Source of the DNA: Myxococcales bacterium
GTDB taxonomy: Bacteria > Myxococcota_A > Polyangia > Polyangiales > Polyangiaceae
Length of the DNA stretch: 19,480 nucleotides
NCBI GenBank assembly: GCA_025362165.1
Contig: JANYHY010000510.1
Span: forward strand, 1 to 19,480
Reading direction: 5' to 3'
Position 1 is the stretch's first letter; every line of letters starts with the position of its first letter. A program made the position numbers and the translations under genes. Of this stretch, positions 1 through 6,460 are shown piece after piece. The notes under the pieces were generated by a model that did not search any database, was not told where the DNA came from, and saw only the letters and a list, made by a program, of their open reading frames with translations.

Positions 1-222
1 CTGAAGAGTGGCAAGGGCAAGGTCTCACAGGCTCAACTCAAGCAGGCGGTCGCGGACCCTATCGCCGCGTTGCAGAAGGACATCAACGCGGGCTCGGAGC
101 TCGACATGATCCAGCTGCAGTCGTTGATGTCTCAACGACAAACTGCGGTGAGCACCGTGACGCAAATGGTTCAGGCGCTCGGCGAGCAGCTCAGCAAGAT
201 CGCCGGAAACATCGGGCACTGA
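1..222 (+). CDS. T3SS needle or filament subunit, C-terminal part (partial)
   Basis: Reading frame 1 is open from the window edge to a TGA at 220-222 and gives the last 73 residues of a protein. The tail is amphipathic and helical, with the segment LDMIQLQSLMSQRQ followed by a long helix ending in IAGNIGH. By eye, the last ~35 residues before the terminus have the same spacing of LQ and final I-x-x-I as needle proteins of the SctF family (YscF ends ...GILQKI). Needle subunits polymerise into the hollow injectisome filament. The alternative is an EspA/SseB-like filament or tip protein, because in SPI-2 and LEE such a gene sits just before the chaperone and translocator genes. The T3SS assignment rests mainly on the three genes that follow. 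The start lies outside the window. Confidence 0.6.
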   Translation: MKSGKGKVSQAQLKQAVADPIAALQKDINAGSELDMIQLQSLMSQRQTAVSTVTQMVQALGEQLSKIAGNIGH

Positions 223-230
223 GGATCAAC

Positions 231-665
231 ATGGACACCTCGAACTTCGAAGGGCTGCTCGCGTTGTCGCGCGCAGCCCAGTCCATTCCGGCGGCCGAGC
301 GCGCGAGCGCGGTCGAGGGGCTCTACGCGACCGGGCACTGGTTGCTCTCGCAGGATCGCTTCGCGAACGCCGCCGACGTGCTGCGCGCGATGACGCTCGT
401 CGCGCCCGAGGACGAGCGTGGGTGGGTCGCGCTTGGGGCAGCCCATGAAGGCGTCGATCAACTCGAGGTCGCCAAGGAGATTTACGCGGCGGGCTACGCA
501 CTCGCCAAACCGAACGCGCGATGCGGCATGGCGCTCGTCCGAGTGCTCCGCTCGCTCGGAGAATACGCGGAGGCCGAAACGGTGTTGGACCTCGTGTCTG
601 AAAACGCTGACGCAACCGACGACGAGCTCGCGACGATCCTCGCGTACGAGCGGAGGGCCGCATGA
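231..665 (+). CDS. LcrH/SycD-type class II T3SS chaperone (TPR protein)
   Basis: This 144-residue acidic protein is made almost entirely of TPR helices: roughly residues 30-62 (LYATGHWLLSQDRFANAADV), 63-96 (GWVALGAAHEGVDQLEVAKE) and 97-130 (ALVRVLRSLGEYAEAETVLD). Length and layout match the SycD/LcrH/SicA/IpgC family, which binds the two hydrophobic translocators in the cytoplasm and keeps them soluble until secretion. The start ATG follows the previous stop by 8 bp and has GAGG just upstream. The stop overlaps the next gene as ATGA (662-665). Its position directly before two translocator-like genes is the classic arrangement (lcrH-yopB-yopD, sicA-sipB-sipC) and greatly strengthens the call over a generic TPR protein. 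Confidence 0.85.
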   Translation: MDTSNFEGLLALSRAAQSIPAAERASAVEGLYATGHWLLSQDRFANAADVLRAMTLVAPEDERGWVALGAAHEGVDQLEVAKEIYAAGYALAKPNARCGMALVRVLRSLGEYAEAETVLDLVSENADATDDELATILAYERRAA

Positions 666-1642
666 ACGCCGTCGGCTCCACGCGACCCGTTCAAGGGCCG
701 CACGCTCCGCTGCCGAATCAAGGGCCCGTTGGGCCGCCCTCGCTCCTCTCTTCGCCATGCGCGGACGCGGATCCGAGCGCAGGGATGGCGATGCTCATGA
801 AGCTCATGATGCAAGCGCGCGAGCGCAACCTTTCTCAGGGCCAGACTGAGGTCCAGGTGAACAAGCACGCCAAGGAGGCCGAGCTCGCAAAGCAGGCGGC
901 GGCGCTCAAAGACCAGCAAGACGCGGCCGATTCGGCAGCGACATGGGGTGTCTTCGGCAAGATCGCGTCGGTCGTCGCGCTGGCCGTTTCAGCGGTCGCG
1001 GCGGTGTTCACGTGCGGCGCTGGAAGCGCGCTGCTGGTCGCTGCCGTCGCGCTCTCGGCCGCTGCGTTCGCGGAGCAACAGTTCCACATCGTAGGCACTC
1101 TCACGCACAGCGACGCTGCATCGGCTGGGACTTCAATCACGCTCGGAGTCCTCTCTGCCATCTGCAGCTTTGGTGCGAGCGCGATCGCGATTGGCGCGAG
1201 CGGAGCCGCGAATGGAGCAGCGACTGGAGCGAGCGTGAGTGCGAAGGCCGCGCAAGCGGGGGCGCAGGCGAGCGTGACCGCAGGTCACGCGGCAGAGACC
1301 GCAACCCAAGCGACGGCGAGCATTGGCATGAATGTCTTCGGATGCACGGCGGCAGCATCGAAGGCCATCTCTGTCGGATCGGGCGTCGTGAACGGTGGAC
1401 TGCAAATCGTCCAAGGCGGTCTCTCCGCGGGTTCGGCGGCTTGGAACTACGCCTCAGCCGAAGACGCGATCGACGGCAAGGCAGCGCAGCAACAAGCCGA
1501 GCGAATCGACCGCTTGATCGCGTGGGTGATCGACGGTGTGAAAGAGGCTTCGAAATCGACCGAACGCGCCACGCAGAGCTTGCAGGGCGCGATGCAAACC
1601 AAGAATCAAACGCTGGTCATGGCCAGCTCACTGAGAGGTTGA
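662..1642 (+). CDS. sctE: T3SS major translocator, YopB/IpaB/SipB-like (SctE)
   Basis: The product has 326 residues and no signal peptide, with the layout expected of a major translocator. There is a polar N-terminus, a charged Gln/Lys-rich predicted coiled coil (~50-92), a long hydrophobic segment (~97-137, containing FGKIASVVALAVSAVAAVF), a second hydrophobic segment (~157-181), and a C-terminal amphipathic helix region (~265-320). Family members insert two membrane segments into the target-cell membrane and form the translocation pore with a YopD-like partner. The start is fixed by ATGA overlap with the chaperone gene. Sequence identity to characterised members looks low, so the call rests on architecture plus synteny. 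An alternative is an unrelated Ala/Gly-rich membrane protein, which the neighbours make unlikely. Confidence 0.82.
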   Translation: MNAVGSTRPVQGPHAPLPNQGPVGPPSLLSSPCADADPSAGMAMLMKLMMQARERNLSQGQTEVQVNKHAKEAELAKQAAALKDQQDAADSAATWGVFGKIASVVALAVSAVAAVFTCGAGSALLVAAVALSAAAFAEQQFHIVGTLTHSDAASAGTSITLGVLSAICSFGASAIAIGASGAANGAATGASVSAKAAQAGAQASVTAGHAAETATQATASIGMNVFGCTAAASKAISVGSGVVNGGLQIVQGGLSAGSAAWNYASAEDAIDGKAAQQQAERIDRLIAWVIDGVKEASKSTERATQSLQGAMQTKNQTLVMASSLRG

Positions 1643-1644
1643 AC

Positions 1645-2364
1645 ATGACTACGATCGACGGCATTGGGCGGACGAACACGAGCGCTGTAGAAACGAACGA
1701 CTACGGCCTCGACACACCGAGCGGCCCGCGCGCACCGAGCATCTTGCGCGACGGAATGCGCGAGCTGATGACCTCTGGAGATCCTGGCGCTGCGCTGGCT
1801 GCGCTGGTCGTCGCGATGGGACGAACGGAGCGCAACAGCGACCAAGCGATGAAGAATCGCGCGGAGTCGCTCCAAGAGAACGAAGAGCAAGCGCAGCTCG
1901 ACGAGATGGAAAAGAACGCGACAACGGCTCTCGCGAGCGCAGTCGTTTCGAGCGCGGCAACGGCCGCGGGTGGGGCGATGACGGCTGCTGCCTCCGTAAG
2001 CTCGCTAAGGGCCGACAGGATCGACGCCAAGGTGAAGGGCGTGTCCGACCAGGACCCCTCCAAAACCGCACTGCTCGATCAAGTGTCCAAGCTCAAGACA
2101 GACGCAACCGAGTTCAAGGGGGGTGCTGACCTTACGAGCGCGACTTCGAAGCTGACGACGGGCGCACTCGACTACGTGGCGTCCGAGCACGACATCACCG
2201 CGACCGCACACTCTCACGCTGCGTCTCACGCGAAGAGCGCCGTCGAGGACGCGCGCAATGACGTAGACGGTGCATCGAAGCTGATCGACAAAGCGCTCGA
2301 GTTTTATAAAGAGTACAAGTCCACGAAGGACCAAACGACGCAGGTCGCTTCGCGGAGGGCGTGA
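1645..2364 (+). CDS. sctB: T3SS minor translocator, YopD/IpaC-like (SctB)
   Basis: This 239-residue protein starts at an ATG 2 bp after the preceding stop. A longer same-frame ORF running upstream merely reads through the sctE region. It has a polar N-terminus, a charged helical stretch (~60-92), one Ala-rich hydrophobic segment (~93-119, ATTALASAVVSSAATAAGGA), and a C-terminal heptad-like, charged helix region (~180-230). A single hydrophobic segment plus a C-terminal coiled coil is the pattern of the minor translocator that pairs with the YopB-like protein. Direct sequence resemblance is weak. The assignment depends on being the fourth gene in a needle/tip, chaperone, major-translocator series. 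It appears to be the last gene of this T3SS block, since the next gene is a cobalamin enzyme. Confidence 0.75.
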   Translation: MTTIDGIGRTNTSAVETNDYGLDTPSGPRAPSILRDGMRELMTSGDPGAALAALVVAMGRTERNSDQAMKNRAESLQENEEQAQLDEMEKNATTALASAVVSSAATAAGGAMTAAASVSSLRADRIDAKVKGVSDQDPSKTALLDQVSKLKTDATEFKGGADLTSATSKLTTGALDYVASEHDITATAHSHAASHAKSAVEDARNDVDGASKLIDKALEFYKEYKSTKDQTTQVASRRA

Positions 2365-2396
2365 CGCTCGGGGGTATCCGCGCTAGCTGCTGAGGG

Positions 2397-2948
2397 ATGC
2401 GCATCTACACCAAGACGGGTGACGACGGCACGACCGGGCTCTTCGGCGGCGCGCGGGTGAAGAAGGCTTCCGCGCGCGTGGAAGCGTATGGCACCGTCGA
2501 CGAGCTCAACTCGGTGATTGGAGTCGCCCGCGCGACAAAACTGGGCACGCACGCGGAGACGATCCTCGCGCGGGCCCAGGTCGACCTCTTCACGATCGGC
2601 GCGGAGCTCGCGTGCGTTCCGGGGAAAGAAGAGAAGCTTCAAATGAAGTTGATCGGCGAGCCTGACGCGCTCGCGCTCGAGAAGTCGATCGACGACGCAG
2701 AGGTGGGTCTCGCTCCGCTCAAGACGTTCGTGCTTCCTGGCGGGACTCCTCAGGCCTGCGCGCTTCACCTCGCGCGCACCGTATGTCGTCGCGCTGAGCG
2801 GGCGGTCCTGGCGATCGACGATGCGGAGCCACGTCGTGAAGTCGTCGTTTACTTGAACCGCCTGAGCGATCTGCTCTTCACGTTGGCGCGCCGGGAGAAC
2901 CACGATCGGGGCGTCTCGGACGTGCCCTGGGTGCCTCGCAACGACTAA
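2397..2948 (+). CDS. pduO: PduO-type cob(I)alamin adenosyltransferase
   Basis: This 183-residue enzyme transfers the 5'-deoxyadenosyl group of ATP to Co(I) corrinoid, making adenosylcobalamin. The N-terminal ATP-binding signature RIYTKTGDDGTTGLFGG is present at residues 2-18, followed by VEAYGTVDELNS. The C-terminal family motifs LPGGT, LHLARTVCRRAER and YLNRLSDLLFTLARREN are also present. Length is typical of single-domain PduO/MMAB proteins. The start ATG is fixed by homology because the conserved signature begins at residue 2; a GAGGG lies directly against it, closer than usual for a ribosome site. It follows the T3SS translocator gene by 32 bp, so read-through is possible, but nothing links the functions. 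It could serve an AdoCbl enzyme such as methylmalonyl-CoA mutase encoded elsewhere. Confidence 0.93.
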   Translation: MRIYTKTGDDGTTGLFGGARVKKASARVEAYGTVDELNSVIGVARATKLGTHAETILARAQVDLFTIGAELACVPGKEEKLQMKLIGEPDALALEKSIDDAEVGLAPLKTFVLPGGTPQACALHLARTVCRRAERAVLAIDDAEPRREVVVYLNRLSDLLFTLARRENHDRGVSDVPWVPRND

Positions 2949-2998
2949 GATCCGTCGCTAGTTGGGCACATCCCGCGCTCTGCGCTAGGTTGGGGGCG

Positions 2999-4228
2999 AT
3001 GAGGCGAAGACTTCTTTTGGGTGCGCTTACCGCGCTGTTTCCGCTCGCGATTGCCTCGTCCGCAACCGCACAAGATCAGCCTCCGCCGCCACAAAACCAG
3101 CCGCCTCCACCACCGCAAGGCTACCCACAGCAGCCTCCGCAGTATCCGCCTCAAGGGCAGCCTCCGCAGTATCCGCCTCAAGGGCAGCCTCCGCAGTATC
3201 CGCCTCAAGGCCAACCTCCGCAGTATCCGCCTCAAGGCCAACCTCCGCAGTATCCGCCTCAAGGCCAACCGCAGGGCTATCCGCCTCCGCAAGGACAGGG
3301 GTTCCCTCCGCCGCAGGGTCCCTACCAACCGCAACAGCCTCCTCCGCCTCCTGCTGCTGCCGCGAACGACGGACTGCGCAGCCAAGGCGAGATGGTTTTC
3401 ATGTATGGCGCGGGCGTCGGGTACGGCGTTGGCACTGGCATCTGGATCGATCTGCTCGCCAAGACGACCGATCCGGGGATCGCCATCATCGCGCCCATCA
3501 CGCTCGGCGCGCTCGTCCCGGTGGGAATGGCGATATGGGATTACGCAGGCCGCATCCACCGCGCGGTCCCCGCGAGCGTAGGCACTGGCCTGATGCTGGG
3601 GGCGATGGAGGGATTGGCCATTAGCGGAACTCAATGGCAACTGACTGGCCCCGACAAGCAGTGGGGGCTCAACACGTACGCGACGCTCACATGGGCCGCG
3701 TCGACCGTAGGCGGAGTTGGAGGCTATTTCTTCGGTGAATTCGCGCAGCCCGATCCGCGCAGCATGGGCTTCATCGCGAGCGGCGCTGGTTGGGGCGCTA
3801 TCATGGGTACGTTTTTCGGCGCTGGCGCGACGGGCCACTGCGGCGCCGACAGTCCGTATTGCATCTGGGACGGCGCTTCGGTCGGCGGCCTCGTGATGAC
3901 CAACGTCGGCATCCTCGGCACTGGTATCGCCTCGATCGCCGGCTATGTGCCGTCCGCGCAGACGCTCAAATGGCAGTGGGTCGGCTTTGGCGCGGGCATG
4001 CTCGTGACTACTCCCATCTATATCGTCTATGCCTTCTCCGACTCGGACCCGAAGCACGGCCTCATCGCCAACGCCATCGGCGGCCTCGCCGGTCTCACAC
4101 TCGCGACCGTGCTCACCTACGACAAGAAGGACGACAGCGCGCAGAAATCCGGCTGGACTCCGCCGTTTCAACTGTCGCTCGCGCCCACCAAGGGCGGCCT
4201 GACAGTCGGCGCGATGGGGATGTGGTAG
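2999..4228 (+). CDS. Secreted or membrane protein with Pro/Gln-rich tandem repeats, function unknown
   Basis: The protein has 409 residues from an ATG preceded by GGGGG; a TTG three codons earlier is less likely. A clear signal peptide is visible (RRRLLLGALTALFPLAIASS, probable cleavage after ATA near residue 26). Next comes a low-complexity Pro/Gln linker (~27-123) with five perfect or near-perfect copies of the nonapeptide PPQYPPQGQ. The rest (~125-395) has several Gly/Ala-rich hydrophobic stretches separated by short polar loops, including one with two Cys (CGADSPYC). I do not recognise the family. Proteins with an export signal, a Pro/Gln repeat and a Gly-rich hydrophobic C-domain are common in myxobacteria-like genomes, usually as unnamed envelope proteins. 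It is convergent with pdxJ, with only 13 bp between the stops. Confidence 0.8.
   Translation: MRRRLLLGALTALFPLAIASSATAQDQPPPPQNQPPPPPQGYPQQPPQYPPQGQPPQYPPQGQPPQYPPQGQPPQYPPQGQPPQYPPQGQPQGYPPPQGQGFPPPQGPYQPQQPPPPPAAAANDGLRSQGEMVFMYGAGVGYGVGTGIWIDLLAKTTDPGIAIIAPITLGALVPVGMAIWDYAGRIHRAVPASVGTGLMLGAMEGLAISGTQWQLTGPDKQWGLNTYATLTWAASTVGGVGGYFFGEFAQPDPRSMGFIASGAGWGAIMGTFFGAGATGHCGADSPYCIWDGASVGGLVMTNVGILGTGIASIAGYVPSAQTLKWQWVGFGAGMLVTTPIYIVYAFSDSDPKHGLIANAIGGLAGLTLATVLTYDKKDDSAQKSGWTPPFQLSLAPTKGGLTVGAMGMW
3134..3268 (+). repeat. Five tandem 27-bp coding repeats (PPQYPPQGQ)
   Basis: Five consecutive 27-bp units begin at 3134, 3161, 3188, 3215 and 3242, each starting CCTCCGCAGTATCCGCCTCA. The first two end in GGGCAG and the last three in GGCCAA, so they differ only at the unit ends. 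A degenerate continuation follows to about 3300. The unit length is a multiple of three, so copy-number change keeps the frame and only lengthens or shortens the envelope linker. Confidence 0.95.
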
Positions 4229-4241
4229 TCGCGCTAATCGG

Positions 4242-4961
4242 TTATCGGAGCAGCACACGATACTCGCGAATCGTCTTCTTCAATCCAAAGTAGAGCGCGT
4301 CGCAGATCAGCGCGTGGCCGATCGACACTTCGAGCAACTTGGGAATCTGGGTCGCGAAGAATGCAAGGTTGGTGAGATCGAGATCGTGACCCGCGTTGAG
4401 CCCGAGTCCGATCTTGTTCGCGCACTTGGCGGCCTTCACGTAAGGCGCGATCGCTCTCTTGGGATTGCGCGGATACTCGCGAGCGTACGCCTCGGTGTAG
4501 AGCTCGATGCGATCGGCGCCTGTCTCTTTGGCGCCCTCGACCATCGTCTCTACCGGATCGACGAACAAGGAGACGCGGATCCCGGCTGATTGAAAGGACT
4601 TCGTGAGCTTCGTAAGGAGCCCCTTGTGTTTGATGGTGTCCCATCCGTGATCGCTCGTGAGCTGTCCGTGAGTGTCGGGGACGAGCGTCACTTGCTTCGG
4701 CCGCACGTCCAACACGAGGTCGACGAACTTCTTCTCGCAGGGGTTTCCCTCGATGTTGAGCTCGGTGGTCACGATCTCTTTGAGCGCGCGGACGTCGGCG
4801 TATCGGATGTGTCTCTCGTCTGGTCGCGGGTGCACGGTGATGCCCTGCGCGCCGAAGCGCTCGACGTCCTCGGCCACCCCGAGCAAATCTGGATTGTTGC
4901 CGCCGCGACTATTTCGCAATGTCGCTACCTTGTTGAGATTGACCGATAGTCGAGCGCTCAT
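4242..4961 (-). CDS. pdxJ: Pyridoxine 5'-phosphate synthase PdxJ
   Basis: PdxJ condenses 3-amino-2-oxopropyl phosphate with 1-deoxyxylulose 5-phosphate to form pyridoxine 5'-phosphate, the ring-closing step of DXP-dependent vitamin B6 synthesis. The 239 residues show the family landmarks in order: SVNLNKVATLRNSRG (6-20), GITVHPRPDERHI (40-52, with catalytic His44), NIEGNP (Glu71), VTLVPDTHGQ, GLNAGHDL (His192) and SIGHALICDAL. His44, Glu71 and His192 align with His45, Glu72 and His193 of the E. coli enzyme. The start at 4961 is chosen over a GTG at 4979 because it has GGAGGG upstream and overlaps the OYE stop as ATGA (4958-4961). It is the last gene of the six-gene operon. Confidence 0.95.
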   Translation of the reverse strand: MSARLSVNLNKVATLRNSRGGNNPDLLGVAEDVERFGAQGITVHPRPDERHIRYADVRALKEIVTTELNIEGNPCEKKFVDLVLDVRPKQVTLVPDTHGQLTSDHGWDTIKHKGLLTKLTKSFQSAGIRVSLFVDPVETMVEGAKETGADRIELYTEAYAREYPRNPKRAIAPYVKAAKCANKIGLGLNAGHDLDLTNLAFFATQIPKLLEVSIGHALICDALYFGLKKTIREYRVLLR

Positions 4962-6460
4962 GAGAGCTGCCCTCCACACGCGCCGATGGCCCCAGGGTCC
5001 CGATCGCGATCACAAGAGAGCGCAGGCGCGACGAAGTCGTCAGGGATGGACACGCTCACCTCGGCGGATGCGAGCCCACGATTTCCGGCTAAATCATAGG
5101 GCTTCAGCGAGTACCTGAGCCTCGTGCCTGGTGCCACGCGCGCGTCCTCGAAGCGGAGAGAGCCAGCACGCACGCTCGCGTAATGCGATAAGGCAGAGTC
5201 TCCTTCGGCGCGAAACACTTCGTATCCGTAGACCTCTTCGTTGTCCGTCGCCGCGTGCCAGCGCAATACCACTTTGCCATTGTCCACTAGCGCGACCAAG
5301 CTCGCTCCTGTCGGAGACCACTGGGGTGCCACTGTGTCCACGCTCTGGGGTGCGCGACCGAGCTTCTTGGGCCACAACGTACAGTTGACGCGCCGGAAGC
5401 TCTCGTCGAGCGCCTTGCAGACGTTGCCGTAGACACAACGCACCACAGTGTCCTCGCGCTGCACGGCCCACTTGTTCGGCAGATCAGGATCGGCGAGGAG
5501 CGCGCGCGCCATGCCCACGAGATCTCCTTGACCCTTCGCGAGCAGATCGTTCGCGAGCGCGGGCGTCGCGATCTTGCCGACAGCGACGACGGGAGTGTCG
5601 AGACCCGCTCGGCGCAGCGCAGCGCGCACGGCTTCGGGAATGTGTAGGTTGCACCCATCAGGATACGTCGCGCCAGGCATGCAGCGGTCGCCTGAATACC
5701 CCGTGTATGGATAGAGCGGCTCTCCTTCGATCACACGCGCGTCCTCGAACTTGCCGCCTGCGGAGAGCGAGACGTAGTCCACGCCAGCGCGCGCGAGAGC
5801 GATCGCGATCGGCGCCGCGTCCACGACCGTGTACCCGTTGCGGATGCACTCTTCGCCGAGGAAGCGCACGCCGATCGGGAAGTCCGGGCCGACGAGCCCA
5901 CGCACGCGCGCGACCACCGCGAGCGGGAGTCGCAGGCGATTGGCGAGCGATCCGCCATAAGCGTCGCGCCGTGGATTGAGCCTGGAGAGGAAAGACGAGA
6001 GCGTGTACGCGTGCGCCATGTGGAGCTCTACGCCGTCGAAGCCGCACTCTCTCGCACGCACTGCCGCGGTCCCGTAAGCGTCGACGATCGCGTCGAGGTC
6101 GCTCGGCGAGAGCATGTCGACGGTCTGTCTCCAACCCGAGCGCGAGATCTTCAAAAAGTGAATGACCTGCGGGACGACCTTGCCAGGACCTGCGTCGTGA
6201 CACCGCGCCGCGAGCTCCGTGAGACCAGGCTTGAACGAGTCATCGGAGATGCGCAGCAGCGGTCCGCTCTTCGCGGAGTGAACGGCCATCGCCTCGAGCA
6301 CGATGAGACCCACCCCGCCCTTGGCGAAGCGCGTGTACCGCATGCGGATGTCCTCGTTGACGAGGCCGTCCTCACCTGAGAGTCGCGTCACCATCGCAGG
6401 CAAAACAAGCCTGTTTGGCAGGATCATGGAGCGGATCGCGAGCGGCTCGAAGAGCGTCAT
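4958..6460 (-). CDS. Old Yellow Enzyme-family NADH:flavin oxidoreductase with C-terminal FN3-like domain
   Basis: Residues 1-365 form an OYE-type TIM barrel binding FMN: LFEPLAIRSMILPNRLVLPAM at the start (1-23), GFDGVELHMAHAYTLSSFLS (140-159, active-site His pair 147/150), YGGSLANRLRLPL (168-180), and VVAVGKIATP and GDLVGMARALLADPDL near the phosphate site. Such enzymes reduce activated C=C bonds, including unsaturated acyl-CoAs. The barrel is followed by a segment with three Cys (342, 348, 360) resembling a [4Fe-4S] motif that lacks one Cys. Residues ~379-475 then look like a fibronectin type III fold (KVVLRWHAATDNEEVYGYEVFR ... RYSLKPYDLAGNRG). Total length is 500 residues against roughly 350-400 for simple OYEs. 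The start at 6460 overlaps the acyl-CoA dehydrogenase stop (ATGA); the longer same-frame ORF upstream is an antiphase read of that gene. Confidence 0.9.
   Translation of the reverse strand: MTLFEPLAIRSMILPNRLVLPAMVTRLSGEDGLVNEDIRMRYTRFAKGGVGLIVLEAMAVHSAKSGPLLRISDDSFKPGLTELAARCHDAGPGKVVPQVIHFLKISRSGWRQTVDMLSPSDLDAIVDAYGTAAVRARECGFDGVELHMAHAYTLSSFLSRLNPRRDAYGGSLANRLRLPLAVVARVRGLVGPDFPIGVRFLGEECIRNGYTVVDAAPIAIALARAGVDYVSLSAGGKFEDARVIEGEPLYPYTGYSGDRCMPGATYPDGCNLHIPEAVRAALRRAGLDTPVVAVGKIATPALANDLLAKGQGDLVGMARALLADPDLPNKWAVQREDTVVRCVYGNVCKALDESFRRVNCTLWPKKLGRAPQSVDTVAPQWSPTGASLVALVDNGKVVLRWHAATDNEEVYGYEVFRAEGDSALSHYASVRAGSLRFEDARVAPGTRLRYSLKPYDLAGNRGLASAEVSVSIPDDFVAPALSCDRDRDPGAIGACGGQLS

Noticed and set aside
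943..1644. N-terminal extension of the minor translocator frame
   Set aside because: This part overlaps the major translocator in another frame and is Arg/Cys-rich without coding character; the ATG at 1645 is positioned 2 bp after the sctE stop.
3134..3268. Possible CRISPR-like array
   Set aside because: The 27-bp units are contiguous with no spacers and lie in frame inside a signal-peptide protein, so they are coding tandem repeats.
4229..4241. Terminator between the exported repeat protein and pdxJ
   Set aside because: Only 13 bp separate the stops and no stem-loop with a T-run is visible.
2945..4258. 437-codon open frame on the minus strand, Arg/Leu-repeat protein
   Set aside because: It is the antisense of the exported repeat protein. 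Its RRILRRL-like repeats are just the complement of the PPQYPPQGQ codons, and the plus-strand gene has a signal peptide and ribosome site.
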